From Alphaproteobacteria bacterium (GTDB taxonomy: Bacteria > Pseudomonadota > Alphaproteobacteria > GCA-2731375): 5,373 bases of DNA. Both the position numbers and the translations under genes were made by a program. This document shows positions 1 through 5,245 of this stretch, piece after piece. Under the pieces are notes generated by a model. That model was not told where the DNA came from. It did no database searches and worked only from the letters and a program-made list of their open reading frames with translations. The DNA lies in assembly GCA_028281075.1 (NCBI GenBank), contig JANQKO010000586.1, positions 1 through 5,373 on the forward strand, given 5' to 3'. Each line of letters begins with the position of its first letter. The first letter of the stretch is position 1.

Positions 1-1
1 C

Positions 2-208
2 GCCATCGTTACCGAAACCGTGTTCCAATGGCCGGGCATCGGCTTTCTGTTCCTGCAGGCCATCACGTTCGTCGACATTCCGGTGATGGCGGCCTATCTG
101 GTGCTGGTCTCGCTGTTCTTCGTCGCCATCAACCTGGCGGTCGATCTGTTCTATTATGCGATCGATCCGCGTCTGCGCGTCGATACGCGCGGGCTGTTGG
201 GGAACTAG
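2..208 (+). CDS. ABC transporter permease, DppB/OppB type, C-terminal fragment (5' end outside window)
   Basis: This is the last 68 residues of an inner-membrane permease of the peptide/nickel ABC importer family; the gene starts upstream of the window. The visible part opens with AIVTETVFQWPGIG, the hallmark ending of DppB/OppB-type permeases (ETVF-x-WPGIG). A hydrophobic segment follows at about visible residues 27-50 and would be the last transmembrane helix. The protein ends with the typical cytoplasmic tail YAIDPRLRVDTRG, where the DPR triplet is family-typical. In this family the protein pairs with a DppC-type permease to form the substrate channel. The next gene starts 11 nt downstream, consistent with co-transcription. 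The substrate cannot be read from this fragment. The family call is secure; dppB would be the natural but unproven symbol. Confidence 0.93.
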   Translation, partial: AIVTETVFQWPGIGFLFLQAITFVDIPVMAAYLVLVSLFFVAINLAVDLFYYAIDPRLRVDTRGLLGN

Positions 209-211
209 GGG
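207..211 (+). promoter_or_regulatory. Ribosome binding site for the DppC-type permease
   Basis: The purine run AGGGG, overlapping the stop codon of the preceding permease, lies 8 nt before the ATG at 220. It supports this ATG over an in-frame ATG at 28 that would overlap the upstream gene almost entirely. Confidence 0.55.
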
Positions 212-219
212 TTCGGATC

Positions 220-1173
220 ATGGTCGCGATCGATCATAGCAGCGGCGTGGTGCACCGGGCGCGGGACCTGGCGCATCGCTTTTTCGACAGCGACATCTAC
301 TACAGCTTCCGTGCCTCGAAGGTGACGATGGTGGCCGCCGGCGTGACGGCGGTTATGTTCCTGGGCGCGCTGTTCGCGCCGTTGCTGTCGCCGCAGAACC
401 CGTTCGATCCGGCGGCGCTCGACCTGCTCGACGCTTTCACGCCGCCGGTCTGGGTCGAGGGCGGCGGCTGGAAGTACATGCTGGGCACCGACGATCAGGG
501 CCGCGATCTGTTCTCGGCGATCCTTTACGGCAGCCGGATCTCGCTCGGCGTCGGCTTCGCCGCGGTGCTGTTCGCGATGCTGCTGGGCATCAGCGCCGGC
601 CTGCTGGCCGGCTATGTCGGCGGCAAGGTCGACGCGACGATCATGCGCATCGCCGACGTGCAGATCAGCTTCCCGTCGATCCTGATCGTGCTGCTGATCG
701 ACGGCGTGCTGCGCGGCGTGCTGCCGGCCGGCCGGCATGACGACCTGGCGCTGATCGTCGTGGTCCTGGCGATCGGCTTTTCGAGCTGGCCGCAATTCGC
801 GCGCACGGTACGCGGCTCGACGCTGGTCGAGAAGAACAAGGAATACGTTCAGGCCGCCCGCGTGATCGGCCGGCAGCCGCTGGTGATCATGCTGCGCCAC
901 GTGCTGCCGAACGTGATGGGGCCGGTGCTGGTGATCGCCACCATCAGCCTGGCGGTGGCGATCCTGAGCGAGGCGACGCTGTCGTTCCTGGGCGTCGGCG
1001 TGCCGCCGACCGAGCCGTCGCTGGGCACGCTGATCCGCATCGGCCAGGACTTCCTGTTTTCGGGCGAGTGGTGGATCGTGATCTTTCCGGGCGCGACGCT
1101 GGCGATCCTGGTGCTGGCGGTGAACCTGCTGGGCGACTGGCTGCGCGACGCCCTCAATCCGAAGCTGAGGTAA
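220..1173 (+). CDS. ABC transporter permease, DppC/OppC type
   Basis: A complete 317-residue inner-membrane permease, close to the usual length for DppC/OppC proteins. It is the second channel subunit of a peptide-type ABC importer. There is an N-terminal hydrophobic segment (about residues 35-55), then a periplasmic stretch ending in LGTDDQGRD (88-96), the family signature before the core domain. Further hydrophobic segments lie at about 105-134, 147-168, 177-194, 232-258 and 285-306. The EAA coupling loop that contacts the ATPases is clear at 208-231: EYVQAARVIG followed by RHVLPN, with conserved A212, A213, G217, H227, P230 and N231. The protein ends NPKLR, as is common in the family. The start at 220 has a ribosome binding site and gives a normal N-terminus. 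The next gene begins 8 nt after the stop. The substrate is unknown; dipeptide, oligopeptide, opine or related cargo are all possible. Confidence 0.95.
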   Translation: MVAIDHSSGVVHRARDLAHRFFDSDIYYSFRASKVTMVAAGVTAVMFLGALFAPLLSPQNPFDPAALDLLDAFTPPVWVEGGGWKYMLGTDDQGRDLFSAILYGSRISLGVGFAAVLFAMLLGISAGLLAGYVGGKVDATIMRIADVQISFPSILIVLLIDGVLRGVLPAGRHDDLALIVVVLAIGFSSWPQFARTVRGSTLVEKNKEYVQAARVIGRQPLVIMLRHVLPNVMGPVLVIATISLAVAILSEATLSFLGVGVPPTEPSLGTLIRIGQDFLFSGEWWIVIFPGATLAILVLAVNLLGDWLRDALNPKLR

Positions 1174-1181
1174 GACGCGCC

Positions 1182-2189
1182 ATGATCGTCGTTCCCGCAA
1201 ATCAACCGCTGCTGGAGGTGAAGAACCTCCGCATCGAGTTCCCGACCCGGCGCGGCACGCTGGTCGCCGTCAACGACGTCTCGCTGCATATCGATCCGGG
1301 CGAGGTGCTGGGCGTGGTCGGCGAGTCGGGCGCCGGCAAGTCGCTGACGGGCGCCGCCATCATCGGCCTGCTGGAGCCGCCCGGCCGGATCGCCGAGGGC
1401 CAGATCATGCTGGAAGGCCGGCGCATCGACGACCTGCCCTACGAGGAGATGCGGCGCATCCGCGGCCGGCGCATCGGCGCCATCTTCCAGGATCCGCTGA
1501 CCAGCCTGAACCCGCTCTACACGGTCAGCCGGCAACTGGTCGAGACGATTATGACGCACCTGCCGCTGAGCGAGAAGGAGGCCCGGGCGCGGGCCATCGA
1601 GCTGCTGCAGGAGGTCGGCATCCCCAGCGCCGAGGAGCGCGTCGACCATTACCCGCACCAGTTCTCGGGCGGCATGCGGCAGCGCGTGGTGATCGCGCTG
1701 GCGCTCTGCGCCGAGCCGCGGCTGATCATCGCCGACGAGCCGACGACGGCGCTCGACGTCTCGATCCAGGCGCAGATCATCAGCCTGCTGAAACGCCTGT
1801 GCAAGGAGCACCAGACGGCGGTGATGCTGGTGACGCACGACATGGGCGTGATCGCGGAAGCGGCCGACCGGGTGGCGGTGATGTATTCCGGCCGCATCGC
1901 CGAGATCGGCCCGGTGCGCGAGGTGGTGCTGAACGCCAAGCATCCCTATACGCATGGCCTGATGGGCTCGATCCCGCATATCGGCCACGACGTCGACGAG
2001 CTGACGCAGATCCAGGGGGCGATGCCGCGGCTGACCGAGATTCCGGCCGGCTGCGCCTTCAACCCGCGCTGTCCGAAGGTGTTCGACCGCTGCTACCACG
2101 ACCGGCCCGACCTGCAGCCGGTCGAGGCTTCCGAGGTGGCCTGCCATCTCTACGACGCCGAGGAACGGAGGGCCGCCGCCGGTGACTGA
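1182..2189 (+). CDS. ABC transporter ATP-binding protein, DppD/OppD type
   Basis: A complete 335-residue cytoplasmic ATPase, first of the two motor subunits of the importer. The nucleotide-binding motifs appear in order: Walker A GESGAGKSL (48-56), Q-loop Q103 in IFQDP, signature FSGGMRQR (161-168), Walker B LIIADEP with D185 and catalytic E186, D-loop ALD (190-192) and H-loop H219 in VTHD. All catalytic positions are intact. The C-terminal extension after about residue 250 begins HPYTHGL, the oligopeptide/dipeptide transporter C-terminal module. It contains four cysteines, C291, C297, C304 and C321, spaced as in DppD proteins reported to bind a [4Fe-4S] cluster; cluster binding here is an inference. 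A GAGG stretch at 1166-1170 can serve as ribosome binding site, about 11 nt before the ATG. The 3' end overlaps the next ATPase gene by 8 nt, suggesting translational coupling. Confidence 0.95.
   Translation: MIVVPANQPLLEVKNLRIEFPTRRGTLVAVNDVSLHIDPGEVLGVVGESGAGKSLTGAAIIGLLEPPGRIAEGQIMLEGRRIDDLPYEEMRRIRGRRIGAIFQDPLTSLNPLYTVSRQLVETIMTHLPLSEKEARARAIELLQEVGIPSAEERVDHYPHQFSGGMRQRVVIALALCAEPRLIIADEPTTALDVSIQAQIISLLKRLCKEHQTAVMLVTHDMGVIAEAADRVAVMYSGRIAEIGPVREVVLNAKHPYTHGLMGSIPHIGHDVDELTQIQGAMPRLTEIPAGCAFNPRCPKVFDRCYHDRPDLQPVEASEVACHLYDAEERRAAAGD
2167..2172 (+). promoter_or_regulatory. Ribosome binding site for the second ATPase (GTG start)
   Basis: GGAGGG lies 9 nt before the GTG at 2182, inside the end of the upstream ATPase gene. 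It supports the GTG start and the 8-nt overlap GTGACTGA, in which the start of one gene and the stop of the other interlock. Confidence 0.65.
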
Positions 2190-3222
2190 TACCGCCGTCA
2201 CGACCACCGACGCCCGGCCCGCCGACGCGCGGACGCTGGTCAAGGTCGACGATCTCGCCCGCTATTTCGACGTCTCGCCGCCGCTGCTGAACCGGCTGAT
2301 CGAGCGTACCGGCCGCGCCGTGGTGCGGGCGGTCGACGGCGTCAGCTTCGAGATCGGCCGCGGCGAGACCTTCAGCCTGGTCGGCGAATCCGGCTGCGGC
2401 AAGTCGACGGTGGCGCGGCTGATCGTCGGGCTCTACCGGCCGACCGACGGCAGCATCGTCTTCGACGGCGTCGACATGGGCCAGCCCGGCGCGCGCAGCT
2501 TCCGCCAGGGCGTGCAGTCGCGCATGCAGATGATCTTCCAGGACCCCTATGCGTCGCTGAACCCGCGCTGGCGGGTGACCAACATCATCGCCGAGCCGAT
2601 CCATGCCCGCCGGCTGCTGACCGACAAGGCGGAGGTCAACCGGCGGGTCGGCGAGCTGCTGACCCAGGTCGGGCTGTCGCCGAAGGACGGCGAGAAGTAT
2701 CCGCACGAATTCTCCGGCGGTCAGCGGCAGCGGATCTCGATCGCCCGGGCGCTGGCCGGCGAGCCCGAGTTCCTGATCTGCGACGAGCCGACCTCGGCGC
2801 TCGACGTCTCGGTGCAGTCGCAGATCCTGAACCTGATGAAGGAACTGCAGCGCAGCTTCAACCTGACCTATCTGTTCATCAGCCACGACCTGGCCGTGGT
2901 CTATCACGTCTCGACCACGGTGGGGGTGATGTATCTCGGCCGGCTGGTCGAGTGGGCCGAGACCAAGACGCTGTTCAACCGGCCGAAGCATCCCTATACG
3001 CGCATGCTGCTGGACGCCATTCCGGACCTGGAGATGACCGGCCGGCAGCGCGTGCCGGTGGCGGGCGAGGTGCCGAGCCCGATCAATCCGCCGTCGGGCT
3101 GCCCATTCCATCCGCGTTGCCCGCACGCGAACGCGCGCTGCGCCGCCGAACGGCCCGTGCTGCGCGTGTTCGACGACACCCACGTCGCCTGCCACGCGGT
3201 CGAGGAGGGGCGGCTGAGCTAG
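2182..3222 (+). CDS. ABC transporter ATP-binding protein, DppF/OppF type
   Basis: A complete 346-residue cytoplasmic ATPase, the second motor subunit, expected to form a heterodimer with the preceding ATPase. Motifs in order are Walker A GESGCGKST (68-76), Q-loop Q120 in IFQDPYASLNPR, signature FSGGQRQR (177-184), Walker B FLICDEP with D201 and E202, D-loop SALD (205-208) and H-loop H235 in ISHD. The IFQDPY-SLNPR and GGQRQR forms are typical of the DppF side. The N-terminal part (about 26-50) carries the DppF-type insertion YFDVSPPLLNRL before RAVDGVSF. The C-terminal module starts KHPYTRMLL (269-277) and contains C307, C313, C320 and C337, a four-cysteine pattern like that of its partner. 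Translation starts at GTG, chosen because it follows a good ribosome binding site and overlaps the upstream stop. The symbol dppF would be reasonable, but the substrate is not proven. Confidence 0.95.
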   Translation: MTDTAVTTTDARPADARTLVKVDDLARYFDVSPPLLNRLIERTGRAVVRAVDGVSFEIGRGETFSLVGESGCGKSTVARLIVGLYRPTDGSIVFDGVDMGQPGARSFRQGVQSRMQMIFQDPYASLNPRWRVTNIIAEPIHARRLLTDKAEVNRRVGELLTQVGLSPKDGEKYPHEFSGGQRQRISIARALAGEPEFLICDEPTSALDVSVQSQILNLMKELQRSFNLTYLFISHDLAVVYHVSTTVGVMYLGRLVEWAETKTLFNRPKHPYTRMLLDAIPDLEMTGRQRVPVAGEVPSPINPPSGCPFHPRCPHANARCAAERPVLRVFDDTHVACHAVEEGRLS

Positions 3223-3231
3223 GCCGCCGCC

Positions 3232-3236
3232 GAGGG
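3232..3236 (+). promoter_or_regulatory. Weak, closely spaced ribosome binding site for the cyclase
   Basis: GAGGG sits only 2 nt before the GTG at 3239, tighter than usual. GTG 3239 is nevertheless the only plausible start: the frame is closed by a TGA at 3215-3217, and the first in-frame ATG lies deep inside the N-terminal region. Poor spacing plus a GTG start suggests modest translation, or coupling to ribosomes finishing the upstream ATPase 16 nt away. Confidence 0.4.
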
Positions 3237-3238
3237 CC

Positions 3239-4450
3239 GTGGCCGAGACGCGAACCGACGCCGGCGACGATTTCGACTATGGCGATCCGGTCGCCCGCTG
3301 GTTCGTCCGCGAAGCCTATCGCATCACCGATACCGAGGCGCTGATCGCGGCGACGGGCGAGCGGCTGGTCGCGGCTGGCATTCCGCTCTACCGGCTCGGC
3401 TATTTCCAGTTGACGCTGCATCCGGCCTATCTCGGCACCGGCTATTTCTGGCGCCGCGGGCGCGGCGTCGGGTCGGCCCAGGCGCCGCATTCGCTGATCG
3501 GCACGTCGGACTATCTAGACAACCCGCTGCCGCGCGTGTTCGAGGGCGGCGGGGCGCAGCGGGTCTGCCTCGAGGGCGACGCGGAGGTTTCGTTTCCTGT
3601 CCTGCGCGAGCTGCAGGACGAGGGCGCGACGGACTATGTCGCCATGCCGGTGACCTTCACCGACGGGCATATCGACGCGCTGAGCGTGACCAGCGACAAG
3701 CCCGGCGGCTTCTCCCGGCCGGAGCTGGACCGCATGTTCGCGCTGAGCTTTCTGTTCGCGCGGATCATGGAAATCCACAGCCGGCGCGCGACCGCGATCA
3801 ACCTGCTGGACACCTATGTCGGACACCAGGCTGGCGAGCGGGTGCTGGAAGGGCGCATCCTGCGCGGCGACGGCGAGACCATCCACGCGGTGCTCTGGTA
3901 CTGCGACATGCGCGGCTTCACGCCGCTGTCCGACCGGCTGCCGCGCGACGATCTGATCGCCCTGCTGAACGACTATTTCGGCTGCGTGGCCGCCGCGGTG
4001 CAGGCGCGCGGCGGCGAGGTGCTGAAGTTCATCGGCGACGCCATGCTGGCCGTGTTCCCGATCGAGGACGGGGCGCGGGCGGCGGCGGTCTGCGCCGCCG
4101 CGCTGCAGGCGGCGGCCGAGGCCATCGCCGGCGCCGCGGCGTTGAACCGGGCGCGTGAACGGGACGGCCGGCCGGTGATCGAATTCGGCCTGGCGCTGCA
4201 TGTCGGCGACGTGCTCTACGGCAATATCGGCGCCGAGGACCGGCTCGACTTCACGGTGATCGGTCCGGCCGTGAACCTGGTGACGCGGATCGAGGAACAG
4301 ACCCGGGCGCTGAACGAGCCGGTGCTGCTGTCGGCCGCGTTCGCCGAACGCCTGCCCGACCGGGCGCGGCCATTGGGGGCGCATCTGCTCAAGGGCGTGG
4401 CCGGGCCGCAGGCGATCTGGGCGCCGCGTGACATGGTCGGGGGGGTCTGA
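3239..4450 (+). CDS. Class III adenylate cyclase with N-terminal putative sensory region
   Basis: A 403-residue protein without signal peptide or membrane helix, so probably cytosolic. It is predicted to make cAMP from ATP. Residues about 215-395 form a class III nucleotide cyclase domain with every catalytic residue in place: metal-binding D223 (in YCDMRGFT) and D267 (in KFIGDAMLAVF), adenine-selecting K263 and D337 (in RLDFTVIG), and transition-state N346 and R350 (in VNLVTR). The Lys/Asp pair points to ATP rather than GTP. Residues about 15-180 form a separate region with WFVREAYRITD near its start and TDYVAMPVTF-TDG in the middle. It resembles the GAF-like N-terminus I associate with alphaproteobacterial cyclases, but the fold and ligand are not established. 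A helical linker (about 160-200, including LLDTYVGHQAGERVL) joins the two parts. The gene follows the DppF-type ATPase by 16 nt, so it is probably co-transcribed with the importer. It ends in a G7 tract just before the stop. Confidence 0.92.
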   Translation: MAETRTDAGDDFDYGDPVARWFVREAYRITDTEALIAATGERLVAAGIPLYRLGYFQLTLHPAYLGTGYFWRRGRGVGSAQAPHSLIGTSDYLDNPLPRVFEGGGAQRVCLEGDAEVSFPVLRELQDEGATDYVAMPVTFTDGHIDALSVTSDKPGGFSRPELDRMFALSFLFARIMEIHSRRATAINLLDTYVGHQAGERVLEGRILRGDGETIHAVLWYCDMRGFTPLSDRLPRDDLIALLNDYFGCVAAAVQARGGEVLKFIGDAMLAVFPIEDGARAAAVCAAALQAAAEAIAGAAALNRARERDGRPVIEFGLALHVGDVLYGNIGAEDRLDFTVIGPAVNLVTRIEEQTRALNEPVLLSAAFAERLPDRARPLGAHLLKGVAGPQAIWAPRDMVGGV

Positions 4451-4477
4451 AGCCCGTTGGGCCGGACAAAAAGGGGT

Positions 4478-4504
4478 TCACCGCAAAGACGCAAAGACAC
4501 AAAG
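4478..4504 (+). repeat. Half-unit of the 8-bp tandem repeat, A-type (CGCAAAGA)
   Basis: After TCAC there are three consecutive 8-mers: CGCAAAGA (4482-4489), CGCAAAGA (4490-4497) and CACAAAGA (4498-4505). This is the same layout as the left arm of the hairpin that begins 13 nt later, but with A instead of C at the fourth base of every 8-mer. A complementary right arm (CTTTG...) is not present anywhere in the window, so this is an orphan half. It begins 27 nt after the cyclase stop codon. Confidence 0.75.
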
Positions 4505-4511
4505 AAGCTAA

Positions 4512-4613
4512 TGATTTCACCGCCAAGACGCCAAGACACCAAGGGACAGGCAATCCGGCCACCGTGCCGGCGGCGTGATCTTGGTGCCTTGGCGTCTTGG
4601 CGGTGACATCGAC
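4512..4613. repeat. Long hairpin repeat, copy 1 (CGCCAAGA type)
   Basis: The two 27-nt arms, 4517-4543 and 4580-4606, are inverted complements with 26 of 27 pairs; the only mismatch is A4536 against C4587. The left arm contains the 8-mers CGCCAAGA, CGCCAAGA and CACCAAGG at 4521-4544. The 36-nt loop holds a smaller hairpin, CCGGC (4555-4559) with GCCGG (4566-4570). The whole 102-nt unit recurs at 5246-5347 with four substitutions and no gaps, so the unit extends beyond the stem on both sides (TGATT on the left, CATCGAC on the right). It follows the cyclase and could fold in the 3' end of the transcript, but no T-tract follows. Repeats of this wording are widespread in bacterial genomes; I know of no established function. 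Confidence 0.85.
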
Positions 4614-4690
4614 GGCGCCCACGTTATTGGAGTCCGACCCGAAAAGGCGCTAATGAGATCAATATTTTGGCGAACGGCCACCCCACCTGG

Positions 4691-4772
4691 TCATTGCCGG
4701 ACTTGATCCGGCAATCCAGGCAGCACTTGCCCCGCACGCGGTTTTGGATCACCGGGTCAAGCCCGGTGATGG
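4691..4772. repeat. Alphaproteobacterial palindromic repeat pair
   Basis: The left element has a perfect 8-bp stem ATTGCCGG (4693-4700) with CCGGCAAT (4708-4715) and a 7-nt loop. The right element has a perfect 9-bp stem ATCACCGGG (4748-4756) with CCCGGTGAT (4762-4770) and loop TCAAG. The two elements are also inverted relative to each other: the reverse complement of 4691-4718 matches 4745-4772 at 21 of 28 positions. Six of the seven differences fall in stem positions and are compensated within each hairpin. This head-to-head layout with CATTGCCGG and TCACCGGG wording is familiar from alphaproteobacterial intergenic regions. Confidence 0.8.
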
Positions 4773-4824
4773 CGAAAAAGGGATGGTCAACGAATTGAAA
4801 TCAAACGCCTGGTTTCGAGTCAGC

Positions 4825-4848
4825 GTAACCGGGGCAGAAGTCCGGGCG
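4825..4848 (+). repeat. Left arm of a 24-nt inverted repeat
   Basis: The arm starts GTAACCGGGGCA and ends TCCGGGCG. It is matched at 22 of 24 positions by the reverse complement of 5210-5233, leaving 361 nt between the arms. The mismatches are G4837 and G4840, both A in the other arm's complement. No clear extension of the similarity was seen on either side. Both arms read similarly in one frame (VTGAEVRA here, VTGAKIRA in the other arm read on the minus strand). This may be a relic of duplicated coding sequence or simply a consequence of repeat identity. Confidence 0.65.
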
Positions 4849-4879
4849 TATTCGGATTCCTTGGGTTTGCCTCATCTAT

Positions 4880-4894
4880 TAGGGACTGTCCCTA
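4880..4894. repeat. Perfect 15-nt palindrome TAGGGACTGTCCCTA
   Basis: Arms TAGGGAC and GTCCCTA flank a single central T. The GGGACTGTCCC core resembles short palindromes I recall as dispersed repeats in several bacterial groups, some near REP-associated (RAYT) transposases; no such transposase gene is in the window. The geometry would also fit a dimeric regulator site, but no nearby gene start exists for it to control. The dispersed-repeat reading is preferred. Confidence 0.55.
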
Positions 4895-4925
4895 TTGATT
4901 TACCGTGCGAAGCAATCACCCTGTC

Positions 4926-5135
4926 GTCATGCCGGCGGAGGCCGGCATCCATGGGCTTTGCCGGCAAGCGCCGCGCCGGCGGTCGGGTGCCCATGCATGG
5001 CGGCCCCCGGCCTGCGCCGGGGCAGGTTCCGCCGGTATGGCCTTGGCAGGAGACCGTTGCCGGTGCTGGGACCCAGAAGATGTTGTCATTCAACGGGCGG
5101 CCAGTCCCATGGATGCCGGCCGCCGCCGGCATGAC
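4926..5135. repeat. Palindromic repeat pair, GTCATGCCGGC type, with spacer
   Basis: The 30-nt arms at 4926-4955 and 5106-5135 are inverted complements at 29 of 30 positions (A4939 is the odd one). Each arm is itself a hairpin: ATGCCGGC (4929-4936) with GCCGGCAT (4941-4948) around GGAG, and ATGCCGGC (5113-5120) with GCCGGCAT (5125-5132) around CGCC. The 150-nt spacer carries a further GC hairpin and the palindrome CCATGCATGG (4991-5000). The wording is typical of alphaproteobacterial intergenic palindromes whose chance translations read MPAEAGIHG. Confidence 0.8.
5005..5022. repeat. GC-rich hairpin inside the palindrome spacer
   Basis: CCCCGGC (5005-5011) and GCCGGGG (5016-5022) form a perfect 7-bp stem around the tetraloop CTGC. 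It lies in the spacer of the surrounding palindrome pair. No T-tract follows, so it is treated as part of the repeat nest and not as a terminator. Confidence 0.6.
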
Positions 5136-5174
5136 AATTGGGGAATATTCGGCGCTTTCTTCACGGCCGCGCGG

Positions 5175-5185
5175 GCCGGCATGAC
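5175..5185 (-). repeat. Orphan half of the GTCATGCCGGC palindrome
   Basis: The 11-mer GCCGGCATGAC is identical to 5125-5135, exactly 50 nt upstream, but here it lacks a good partner arm; only a weak GGCC/GGCC pairing is possible on its left. It is probably a truncated repeat remnant, though 11 nt of GC-rich sequence is short and chance is possible. Confidence 0.4.
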
Positions 5186-5209
5186 CGTCGTCCGGGATTA
5201 ATGACAAAC

Positions 5210-5233
5210 CGCCCGGATTTTTGCCCCGGTTAC
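5210..5233 (-). repeat. Right arm of the 24-nt inverted repeat
   Basis: This is the partner of the arm at 4825-4848 (22 of 24 positions in inverted orientation). It starts CGCCCGGATTTTTGCC and ends GGTTAC, and lies 12 nt before the second long hairpin copy. Together the arms enclose the 15-nt palindrome and the GTCATGCCGGC pair. Confidence 0.65.
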
Positions 5234-5245
5234 AGCCGTTTTGGG

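Noticed and set aside
28..219. N-terminal extension of the DppC-type permease to the ATG at 28
   Set aside because: It would overlap the upstream permease gene almost completely, and the extra residues are Arg/Gly-rich with no family similarity. The ATG at 220 has a ribosome binding site and gives a normal length.
722..741. CCGGCCGGCCGGCATGACGA inside the DppC-type gene, resembling the intergenic palindrome
   Set aside because: The reading frame stays intact and encodes a plausible loop (LPAGRHDD) between two membrane segments. There is no partner arm, so the likeness is attributed to GC-rich coding sequence.
849..2243. Long minus-strand open frame (464 codons) opposite the permease and ATPase genes
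   Set aside because: It lies antisense to genes with intact motifs, is rich in Arg, His, Asp and Gln, and shows no recognisable domain. This is an expected artefact of strong G/C third-position bias. The same applies to the minus-strand frames at 205-1200, 2059-3195 and 3515-4384.
4452..4462. Small stem GCCC-GTT-GGGC right after the cyclase stop, considered as a terminator
   Set aside because: It has only four base pairs and is followed by CGGACAAAAAGG with no T-tract, so an intrinsic terminator is not supported.
4389..4622. Minus-strand ORF reading WCLGVLAVKSLASLCLCVFAV, resembling a membrane segment
   Set aside because: The apparent hydrophobic segment is the reverse reading of the CGCCAAGA/CGCAAAGA repeats and comes from their periodicity.
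4744..5184. Open frame of 146 codons, possibly starting at ATG 4783 with an AAAGGG-like site before it
   Set aside because: Most of it runs through palindromic arms and hairpins, and its composition changes abruptly at each repeat. The part at 4783-4905 (MVNELKSNAWFRVSVTGAE...) is the only stretch that might be a coding relic; there is not enough to call a gene.
4872..5207. Minus-strand and alternative-frame small ORFs with phrases such as MPAAAGIHG and MPAEAGIHG
   Set aside because: These peptides are translations of the GTCATGCCGGC palindrome and are not evidence of proteins.
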